Assembly (NCBI GenBank): GCA_029820915.1
Contig: JALGUI010000291.1
Location: 1 to 5,339 of the forward strand
Direction of reading: 5' to 3'
DNA from: Candidatus Zipacnadia bacterium
Lineage (GTDB): Bacteria > Armatimonadota > Zipacnadia > Zipacnadales > UBA5352
Length of the DNA stretch: 5,339 nucleotides
The notes below the pieces were generated by a model, which saw only the letters and a program-made list of their open reading frames with translations, did not search any database and had not been told where the DNA came from. Each line of letters begins with the position of its first letter. Positions within the stretch are counted from its first letter, which is position 1. The position numbers and the translations under genes are program-made. This document shows positions 1-4,949 of the stretch, piece by piece.

Positions 1-192
1 CAGCTCGCGGTGTGGGCGATCGCCAACGACCCGGCGTGGGATGACATCGTCGGCCAGGCCGAGCGCTACGCGGATGCGGACAGCGACGAGGCGCGCGCGG
101 AGATCGTTGAGGGCTACCGCTGGCAGGCCGCGCACCTGCTCTGGCAGGTCGGCCTCGACCCCACCGGCCTCCGCATGTTCCGCGACCAGTAG
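1..192 (+). CDS. C-terminal fragment of an unrecognised protein
   Basis: This is an open frame entering from the left edge and ending at TAG 190-192; 63 residues are visible. Codon positions show the strong third-position G/C bias of the neighbouring genes, so I take it as real coding sequence. The fragment is acidic and looks helical, with an A/E/D-rich stretch followed by GYRWQAAHLLWQVGLDP and a short tail ending MFRDQ. I see no metal, nucleotide-binding or transmembrane motif and do not recognise the family. The GTG at position 10 is internal, not a start, because the frame is open to the edge and no ribosome site precedes it. It lies 6 bp before a detached copy of the 3' end of the RtcB-like gene, which suggests the two genes were once immediate convergent neighbours. 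Confidence 0.6.
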   Translation, partial: QLAVWAIANDPAWDDIVGQAERYADADSDEARAEIVEGYRWQAAHLLWQVGLDPTGLRMFRDQ

Positions 193-198
193 GGGGCC

Positions 199-235
199 TC
201 AGGCCTTCAGGACCGACGGGGGCTGCAGGCGGGCG
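199..235. repeat. Left 37-bp direct repeat (detached rtcB-like 3' end)
   Basis: These 37 bp match 1040-1076 at 35 positions in the same orientation, offset 841 bp. The differences are G218/A1059 and G220/C1061. Read on the minus strand, the copy encodes A-R-L-Q-P-P-S-V-L-K-A-stop, the same C-terminus as the RtcB-like gene with Leu changed to Pro; the other change is silent. Similarity starts exactly at the stop-codon triplet (TCA on the plus strand) in both copies and ends abruptly at 235/1076. The right copy keeps the family-like Leu, so the left copy appears to be the unconstrained duplicate. Confidence 0.9.
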
Positions 236-258
236 TATTGCCGTGGGTGGCCGGGCGG

Positions 259-287
259 TTGACAGGTCTGGGGCAGTCGCCGACAAT
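259..287 (+). promoter_or_regulatory. Sigma70-type promoter of the MNT/HEPN operon
   Basis: A perfect -35 box TTGACA lies at 259-264, followed by a 17-bp spacer and a -10 box GACAAT at 282-287 (4 of 6 consensus). Transcription would start near 294, giving a leader of only about 11 nt in which the GGAGG ribosome site (294-298) sits at or very near the 5' end. The promoter lies inside the repeat-bounded segment, so the cassette carries its own expression signal. Confidence 0.7.
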
Positions 288-304
288 GATGGCGGAGGTG
301 CCTG

Positions 305-637
305 ATGGCGAGTCACGAGCGGCGGCTGGAAGTCGCACGCGAACTGGCAGAATGGCTCCGTGAACGCTTCGACGAGGTCATAGCGGACGTGCGCCTCTTC
401 GGCTCGGTGGCGCGCGGCACCGACGATGAGCAGTCGGACATCGACCTGCTGGTGCTGGTTCGCCGACCGCTGAGTCCCCAGGAACGCGAAGAGCTGTCCA
501 TCCGTGCGTACGACGAGGATCTCAAGCGCGGCACGGTGACCCAGTGCATCGTCCGGACCGTTGACGCGTGGCACAGGCCGGAGGTCCAGTGCGGCGGGTT
601 GGCCCATGAAGTTAAGCGCGAAGGGGTCCCGCTGTGA
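305..637 (+). CDS. MNT-type minimal nucleotidyltransferase (probable antitoxin)
   Basis: This 110-residue protein is the usual length for minimal nucleotidyltransferases of the MNT/HEPN pairs. Residues 33-50 carry the signature GSVARG followed by SDIDLLV: G33-S34, ten residues, then D45-x-D47, the metal-binding pair. In characterised MNT/HEPN systems such a protein is the antitoxin and can transfer AMP to the HEPN partner; that role here is inferred. The third acidic residue normally expected on a later strand is not evident: the equivalent strand reads TVTQCIVRT (residues 77-85), so catalytic competence is uncertain. The ATG at 305 is supported by GGAGG at 294-298 with 6-nt spacing and by the promoter just upstream. 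The gene overlaps the HEPN gene by 4 bp (GTGA), indicating translational coupling. The last residues (HEVKREGVPL) resemble the usual C-terminus of this subfamily. Confidence 0.88.
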   Translation: MASHERRLEVARELAEWLRERFDEVIADVRLFGSVARGTDDEQSDIDLLVLVRRPLSPQEREELSIRAYDEDLKRGTVTQCIVRTVDAWHRPEVQCGGLAHEVKREGVPL

Positions 638-1035
638 ATGAGGGAGTCGCCGAGCGCGCCGGGCGCTTCATCGATCTGGCTGAAGAGGTCCTCGCGGACG
701 CTCGGGCGGCCCATGAGCGGGACAGCCGCAGGACGTCTCTGAACAGGTCCTACTACGCGGCGTTCTACGCTGTCTCTGCGCTACTGACGGTGCGTGGGCT
801 TCACAGCAGCAAACATCGCGGCGTATTGAGCCTGTTTGATCGCGAGTTCGTCCTCACCGGCGAGATGTCGCGAGAGCACGGTCGCGCCCTCCACCGGCTC
901 TTCGAGAAGCGAAGCGAAGCCGACTACGACATCTACGGTTCGTTCGACTCCAACGAGGTCTCTGACGCCCTGAATAGTGCCTCTGCTCTGATCGCGGACG
1001 CGAGGGACGTGCTCGAGCGTCTGCTCAACGGATAG
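634..1035 (+). CDS. HEPN-domain protein (probable toxin partner of the MNT protein)
   Basis: This 133-residue all-helical protein matches the HEPN/UPF0332 type. Residues 37-51 read NRSYYAAFYAVSALL, followed by a GLHSSKHRGVLSLF segment (55-68) and an FEKRSEADYD segment (90-99), in the order and spacing typical of that family. HEPN proteins paired with MNT proteins are commonly metal-independent RNases acting as toxins. The clear R-x4-6-H motif of active HEPN RNases is not obvious: the helix that often reads YYAxFH has Tyr instead of His here, and R80-x6-H87 is only a loose candidate, so activity is uncertain. GTG at 634 is chosen because it overlaps the upstream stop codon in a GTGA arrangement and gives the family's usual N-terminus. 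Its TAG stop lies 4 bp before the stop codon of the convergent RtcB-like gene. Confidence 0.85.
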   Translation: MNEGVAERAGRFIDLAEEVLADARAAHERDSRRTSLNRSYYAAFYAVSALLTVRGLHSSKHRGVLSLFDREFVLTGEMSREHGRALHRLFEKRSEADYDIYGSFDSNEVSDALNSASALIADARDVLERLLNG

Positions 1036-1039
1036 ACCG

Positions 1040-1076
1040 TCAGGCCTTCAGGACCGACAGCGGCTGCAGGCGGGCG
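1040..1076. repeat. Right 37-bp direct repeat (native 3' end of the rtcB-like gene)
   Basis: This is the partner of 199-235 (35/37 identical). It is the last 12 codons of the RtcB-like gene on the minus strand, ending at its TGA stop (plus-strand TCA 1040-1042). It encodes A-R-L-Q-P-L-S-V-L-K-A-stop, retaining the Leu that matches the RtcB-type C-terminus. Confidence 0.9.
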
Positions 1077-2249
1077 GCGATCTCGCCCAGGCGGTACTCG
1101 GCGCTGGCCAGGATCACGCGGCGGCCGCGGTACGCGTAGGTCAGGTCGCGGGGGGTCGCGGGGCGTGCCCACCACGATGCGCACGCCGCCCTCAACCGCC
1201 TGCACCTCGTAGTAGCGCCGCTCGCCCACCTCGTGCACCTCGACCACGTGCGACACTCCTGGCAGCATGTATCCCGCGCCGTGCGGGATGACGTTCGCCG
1301 CGCGGAGCTGATCGACAACCCCGTGCCGCTCGGCGCGCGCCGTCCACCCCAGCACGTCGATCACCTCGTCGGACAGGTTTGGCAGCGGGCGGAACAGGTA
1401 GCCAGGTGTGCTCTCGCGCAGCATCACCGGGACGAGTCCCTCGCCCGACGTGTCCTGGCAGCCCAGCAGCATGGCGTTGGGGTGCACGAGTCCCTGGTGA
1501 TGCAGGTTCGCGATCACGCTGAAGTCGTCGAAGAGCCGCTCGGCGGCCATCAGGCGCCGGCGGCGCGCGAAGCGCTCGGCGACCTGGAAGAACTCCCAGT
1601 ACTCGGCGGCGTCGTCATCGAGCAGCACGCGGCACGGTCCCCACGGCGTATCGAAGACGCGCATGCGCCGGCGCAGTTCCGCGCTCGCATCCCAGTACAG
1701 CCCCATGCCCAGCGGGCTCTCGGCGCGCAGCTCCGAGCCGGAGAAGTGCAGCACGAAGCAGTAGGGGGGGAGCTGCGCGGTCGGATCGACCGGCTCCACG
1801 GCCATCAGGTCCAGGAAGTGGTTGCCGGTGCCGATGTCCCAGTCGATGGTCACGCCCTGCAGCTCGGCGCGGTCCTCCAGCATGGCGTCGAGCCGACCGG
1901 TGACCTGCCGGAGCGCCGGCGGCTCCTCGAGCCCGCCGACGAGCATGCCGCAGCAGTTCGGCTTCACGTCAACGAAGACGCAGGGCCGCCCGCCATCGCC
2001 CCAGGTGAGCTTGCCCCCGTAGCCGACCCCGGCCTGCCAGCGCGCCTCGTTGCGCGTGACGGTCAGGTCCGGGGTGGCGATGAAGGTTGCGTCGGGCGCG
2101 CCGCCGAGCTGCTGCTGCACGTAGTGGAGCTTCGCGAGCCCGTACGTCATGTTCCGTGCGCTCATCTGCGCCGCGGCGTCGCCGAGGCCCATCGAGAACA
2201 GGTGCTCGGCGGCGCGGGCGAGCGCCGCATCGCGATTGCGGTCGGCCAT
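1040..2249 (-). CDS. Divergent RtcB-like protein, frameshifted near the 3' end
   Basis: The minus-strand ATG (2247-2249) follows AAGGAG (2257-2262) by 7 nt. RtcB ligases join 2',3'-cyclic-phosphate or 3'-phosphate and 5'-OH RNA ends using GTP and Mn2+. RtcB-like motifs appear in order: PD (60-61); VDVKPNCCGM (93-102), resembling the VDxxCGM metal site with about three extra residues; GTGNHFLD (140-147), matching GxGNHFxE; VLHFSGS (166-172), matching the IHTGSRG His; NLHH (248-251), matching the HN metal His; and IPHGAGY (321-327), matching the guanylated His of HGAGR. RtcB-specific changes include Tyr for Arg after HGAG, and no obvious KGA lysine. The frame breaks at 1145-1164; the restored frame ends RLQPLSVLKA, resembling the RtcB end RPLGVVKG with its terminal Lys. 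Unrepaired, the frame runs on through the HEPN gene to 933, giving 438 residues. Repaired length is about 400, close to the roughly 408 of E. coli RtcB. Function is inferred; it may be an inactive or specialised paralogue. Confidence 0.72.
1145..1164. repeat. 10-bp tandem duplication at the rtcB-like frameshift
   Basis: Two adjacent 10-bp units, GTCGCGGGGG (1145-1154) and GTCGCGGGGC (1155-1164), are identical at 9 of 10 positions and create a G6 run at 1150-1155. Ten bases shift the reading frame by one. Deleting one unit joins ...VVGTPRD directly to LTYAYRG... and restores the frame to the conserved C-terminus. Loss of a single G from the G6 run would restore the same frame with three additional residues. 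Confidence 0.75.
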
Positions 2250-2385
2250 GGTGTCGCTCCTTGGCCTGATGATAACTACCGCCGCTAGTACTTCGGCGTG
2301 CCGGGGGTCGCCACCTCTGCGCCGTCGCCGCCGGGTGTCACCTCAGAGTCTCAACCCGCTTGCAGGAGAATGCGCGCCGACAGCG

Positions 2386-2391
2386 TATTAT
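2386..2391 (+). promoter_or_regulatory. Possible -10 box for the LON-domain gene
   Basis: TATTAT (5 of 6 to TATAAT) is the most AT-rich hexamer in the 180-bp divergent intergenic region 2250-2429 and lies 38 bp before the chosen start codon. No good -35 is found at 16-18 bp; the nearest is TTGCAG at 2360-2365 with a 20-bp spacer. The rest of the intergenic region holds the minus-strand ribosome site of the RtcB-like gene and no other structure I can support. Confidence 0.35.
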
Positions 2392-2429
2392 GGACTTGAG
2401 GACCTTGCGAAGGGGTGCGAACGTTGCCG

Positions 2430-3116
2430 ATGCGCATGCGCGAGAACCTGCCGATAATGCCGCTCAACACCGTGCTCTTCCCCGGAGCGCCGACGACGCT
2501 GTACATCCACGAGGAGCGCTACCGGGACATGCTTGCGGAGTGTCTGGCCGGCGACGGCTTCTTCGGCGTCGCGCTGCTGCGCGCCGGGAAGGAGGTGGGC
2601 GGTCCGGCGATCCCGCATCAGATCGGGACCGTGGCGAGCATCGCCGACGTCACCCGTCTGCCCGACGGCAGCAGCATGGTCCTCGCCCAGGGCGGGCCGC
2701 GCTTCCGCATCGACAGCATCCTCAGCGCCAAGCCCATCGTGCGCGCGGACGTCGAGATTCTGGACGAGGACGCCGCGCTTGAGCCCGGCGATGAGGCCGT
2801 GCTGGTGCAGGCGCGGGAGCAGCTCAAGGAGCTCATGCGCCTGGTCCTCGCCACCATGGGCGCGGCCGGCGTCGAGCCCGACGTGCCCAATGACCCCGTC
2901 CGGCTCTCGTTCGCGATCGCGGCCAACCTCCAGACCACGCTGACGGTGCAGCAGCAGATCCTCGAGATGGGCTCGGCGACGAGCAGGCTCGAGATCGCCC
3001 TGCCCATCCTCAGCCGCGAAGTCGGGCACTACCGCGTGCTCGCCGCGGCACGCGACAAGCTGGAGCGTCTCGGCCTGGTGGATGAGAACGATACCGTCCC
3101 CTTCTCCCGCAACTGA
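2430..3116 (+). CDS. LON substrate-binding (N-terminal) domain protein
   Basis: The 228 residues match a stand-alone Lon N-terminal domain (PUA-like) plus a helical extension. The N-terminus LPIMPLNTVLFPG is the family hallmark, followed by a strand with LYIHEERYRDML, then GVALLRAG, IGTVASIADVTRLPDG and QGGPRFRI in the usual order. The C-terminal half is helical (EQLKELMRLVL, LQTTLTVQQQILEM, and a leucine-rich segment before KLERLGL). There is no ATPase or Ser-Lys protease domain, so it is not the Lon protease. Such small proteins are widespread and poorly characterised; a peptide- or protein-binding role is inferred. ATG 2430 is preferred over in-frame GTG 2415 and ATG 2436 because it leaves a leader with an AAGGGG-like site (2410-2415), although its 14-nt spacing is long. 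It has no signal peptide and is probably cytoplasmic. It is followed by 101 bp with no convincing terminator. Confidence 0.85.
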   Translation: MRMRENLPIMPLNTVLFPGAPTTLYIHEERYRDMLAECLAGDGFFGVALLRAGKEVGGPAIPHQIGTVASIADVTRLPDGSSMVLAQGGPRFRIDSILSAKPIVRADVEILDEDAALEPGDEAVLVQAREQLKELMRLVLATMGAAGVEPDVPNDPVRLSFAIAANLQTTLTVQQQILEMGSATSRLEIALPILSREVGHYRVLAAARDKLERLGLVDENDTVPFSRN

Positions 3117-3178
3117 GCCCCGGCGTCGTCGGCATGATCCCGGCTGCCGCCCGCACGGGCCCGGCCTGGTCACCTCGC

Positions 3179-3207
3179 TTGACACGCTCTTGGGGCCAGC
3201 GTACAAT
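3179..3207 (+). promoter_or_regulatory. Near-consensus sigma70 promoter of the polysaccharide export gene
   Basis: A perfect TTGACA (3179-3184), a 17-bp spacer and TACAAT (3202-3207, 5 of 6) lie immediately upstream of the ATG at 3218. Transcription would be expected to begin near 3213-3215, leaving a 5' leader of about 3-5 nt and no Shine-Dalgarno sequence, as in a leaderless mRNA. Its position downstream of 3134 also excludes the longer in-frame start there. Confidence 0.75.
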
Positions 3208-3217
3208 CACCGGTGCC

Positions 3218-4867
3218 ATGAAGAGATCGACACAGCCGTGCATCGCAGCAGTGATAGCCCTCGCGGCCCTCATGATCTGCCCCCCGGCGCAATGCCAGAA
3301 CGCCCTGCAGGGCTACCTCATCTCCTCTGGTGATGTCCTCGAGGTGACGGTGTTCGGCGAGGTCGAGCTGTCGGGGCGGTACCGCGTTGGCCCCGCGGGA
3401 ACGATGGCGATGCCGTTGATCGGCAACATCGCGGTGGGCGGCCACCCACTCGACGACGCTGAGACGATCATCGGCACCGAGCTGCGGCGCCTGATCAAGC
3501 GCCCCGTCGTCACCGTGGCTCTGGATGAGCTGGCGTCGGAGCGCAAGGTGTATGTCTCCGGCGAGGTAGACCGGCCCGGGCCGCTGGTGTTGCCCTTCGG
3601 CGCCACCGTCGCCGACGCCATTTCGAGCGCCGGCGCGCTCATCAGCGCCGACCTGCGCGCCGTGCGCGTCACCAACTCGGGGCGGGAGCCGCGCGTCCTC
3701 GACCTCAGCGGGCTGCGCTCCGAGCAGCCGATCCCCGCCTTCGAGCCGGTTCGCTACGGCGACGTGATCCACGTGCCGCGCATTACCGACCGCATCGCGG
3801 TACTCGGCCAGGTGAACCAGCCCGGCGAGATGCTCCTGCCCATCGGCGGGCGAGTGACGGTGCTCGATGCGATCGGAAGGGTCGGCGGGGGACTGACCGC
3901 CGGCGCGGACCGCAGCTCGGTGCTGATCATCCGCGCCGAGGAGCCGGCCATCACCGTGGACCTGGGCAGACTCCTGCAGGACGGCGACCTCACCGAGAAC
4001 GTGGAGCTCAGGGCCGGCGACGTGCTGGTGGTACGCGAGGCGGGCAAGGTATCGGTACTGGGCGAGGTGCGAGCGCCGGCGACGCTGGAGATCGGCGAGC
4101 CGGTGACGATTCTGGAGGTGCTGGCGCGTGCGGGCAGCGTGACGGCCGAGGCCGACCTCAGACGCGCGCAGGTGATCACGCCCGAGGGGTCGATTCCCAT
4201 CGACCTCGAAGGGCTGCTCACGCGCGGCGAGATGCAGTACAACGTGATGGTCAACCCCGGCGACGTCGTGCTGGTGCCGCGCGCCGGGCCCGAGACGGTG
4301 CTGATACTGGGCGCGGTCCAGCATCCGGGCGTGATCGACATCCGAGAGCAGGAGCAGCGCGATCTGCTGCGGCTGCTCACCGCCGCCCGCCCGACGGAGA
4401 TCGCCGACCTCACCCGCGCCTACGTCTATCGCGAGGATGGCCGCATCACCGCCAACATGCGCGCGGTGATGCAGGATGGCGACATGTCCCAGAACATCGC
4501 GCTGCAGCCCGACGACATCGTGATGATCCCCGAGCTGAACACCATCTACGTGATGGGCGCCACCTCGGCAGGCGGGCCGGTGCCGCTCATGCCCGAACTC
4601 ACGCTCTACGATGTCATCTCGCGCTTCGGGAGCTTCGCCAACGGTAACATGCGCGAGGTGACCGTCATACGCACCGGCGAGGACGGTGAGACGGAGTTCA
4701 TCAAGCGCAACATGGCGGGTATCCACCGTGGGGAAATGCCGGAGGACCTGGCGCTACGGGAGGGGGACGTCGTGTTCGTCCCGTATCGCAGCCGCGGCGT
4801 CGGTTGGGGCGATGTCCGCAACGCGCTGTGGGCGGTCGGCAGCATCATCGGCCTGCTCGGCCTCTGA
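3218..4867 (+). CDS. Polysaccharide export protein, Poly_export plus five SLBB domains
   Basis: This 549-residue protein has an N-terminal signal peptide (MKRSTQ, then a hydrophobic AAVIALAALMI core, cleavage probably near residues 24-28). Next comes a Poly_export (Wza N-terminal type) domain at about 32-105, opening YLISSGDVLEVTVFGEVELSGRY and followed by GPAGTMAMPLIGNIAVGG. Five successive SLBB repeats start at about residues 110, 192, 277, 359 and 442. Each opens with a strand such as KVYVSGEVDRPG or KVSVLGEVRAPA and closes with GDVhhVPR-like strands. The C-terminus ends in a short hydrophobic stretch (ALWAVGSIIGLLGL). Wza-type proteins form the periplasm-to-outer-membrane channel for capsule or exopolysaccharide. 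No good lipobox is seen: LMIC and PAQC both lack the small residue at -1. ATG 3218 is chosen over 3134 because the promoter lies between them and the signal peptide begins there. No polymerase, Wzc-like kinase or glycosyltransferase gene is in the window. Confidence 0.9.
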   Translation: MKRSTQPCIAAVIALAALMICPPAQCQNALQGYLISSGDVLEVTVFGEVELSGRYRVGPAGTMAMPLIGNIAVGGHPLDDAETIIGTELRRLIKRPVVTVALDELASERKVYVSGEVDRPGPLVLPFGATVADAISSAGALISADLRAVRVTNSGREPRVLDLSGLRSEQPIPAFEPVRYGDVIHVPRITDRIAVLGQVNQPGEMLLPIGGRVTVLDAIGRVGGGLTAGADRSSVLIIRAEEPAITVDLGRLLQDGDLTENVELRAGDVLVVREAGKVSVLGEVRAPATLEIGEPVTILEVLARAGSVTAEADLRRAQVITPEGSIPIDLEGLLTRGEMQYNVMVNPGDVVLVPRAGPETVLILGAVQHPGVIDIREQEQRDLLRLLTAARPTEIADLTRAYVYREDGRITANMRAVMQDGDMSQNIALQPDDIVMIPELNTIYVMGATSAGGPVPLMPELTLYDVISRFGSFANGNMREVTVIRTGEDGETEFIKRNMAGIHRGEMPEDLALREGDVVFVPYRSRGVGWGDVRNALWAVGSIIGLLGL

Positions 4868-4885
4868 CGCTCGCAGCGCACCCAT

Positions 4886-4933
4886 ACACAGAACCGATCG
4901 GGGCGCCGGCGACCGCCGGCGCCCCTTCTGTGT
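4886..4933. terminator. Two-tier hairpin terminator between convergent genes
   Basis: An 11-bp perfect GC stem (GGGGCGCCGGC 4900-4910 with GCCGGCGCCCC 4915-4925) closes on a 4-nt loop GACC. Outside it, ACACAGAA (4886-4893) pairs perfectly with TTCTGTGT (4926-4933), separated on the 5' side only by a 6-nt bulge (CCGATC). It lies 19 bp after the stop of the export gene and 17 bp after the stop of the convergent radical SAM gene. The T-rich tract is weak, but the symmetry suits bidirectional termination. Confidence 0.75.
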
Positions 4934-4949
4934 GACCGCGCGCCAGAGC

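Larger units (their letters stand above)
236..1039. mobile_element. Putative inserted MNT/HEPN cassette
   Basis: This is the segment between the two 37-bp direct repeats. It contains one promoter and a complete two-gene nucleotidyltransferase/HEPN operon and nothing else. No transposase, integrase, terminal inverted repeat or short target duplication is visible. The mobile interpretation rests only on the flanking repeats, which derive from the 3' end of the disrupted neighbour, and on MNT/HEPN modules being known accessory genes of patchy distribution. The cassette ends only 4 bp after the HEPN stop codon. An alternative is that the left repeat is the remnant of a deleted tandem copy of the RtcB-like gene. 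Confidence 0.4.

Noticed and set aside
906..920. Three tandem GAAGC units in the HEPN gene
   Set aside because: The reading frame is intact and the encoded FEKRSEADYD fits family spacing, so it appears to be ordinary coding sequence, at most a potential slippage site.
1150..1155. Programmed ribosomal frameshifting at the G6/C6 run in the RtcB-like gene
   Set aside because: A 10-bp tandem duplication explains the shift more simply, no stimulatory structure was identified, and RtcB genes are not known to use programmed frameshifting. Not strictly excluded.
933..1164. Minus-strand continuation of the RtcB-like frame through the HEPN gene to 933
   Set aside because: After the frameshift the translation becomes Pro/Arg-rich and then antisense to the HEPN gene, whereas the other frame gives the RtcB-like terminus LQPLSVLKA and stops at 1040.
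1233..2288. Long plus-strand open frame of 351 codons opposite the RtcB-like gene
   Set aside because: Its translation is rich in His, Arg, Val and Ala, typical of the antisense of GC-rich coding sequence. It has no recognisable motif, and the opposite strand carries ordered RtcB-like motifs with a good ribosome site.
3117..3178. GC-rich partial palindromes (such as GCCCGCACGGGC) after the LON-domain gene as a terminator
   Set aside because: The stem is short with an impossibly small loop and no T tract follows; support is insufficient.
3134..3217. 28-codon N-terminal extension of the export protein starting at ATG 3134
   Set aside because: It would place the consensus promoter 3179-3207 inside the gene and put a polar stretch before the signal peptide; ATG 3218 fits both.
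3170..4726. Minus-strand open frame of 518 codons opposite the export gene
   Set aside because: It is a His/Arg/Ala-rich antisense shadow; the plus strand encodes a clear signal peptide, Poly_export domain and SLBB repeats.
4754..4949. Extension of the minus-strand SPASM frame beyond 4950 into the export gene
   Set aside because: The frame continues only because of the 8-bp duplication; its translation there is low-complexity Arg/Ala/Ser sequence antisense to the export gene.
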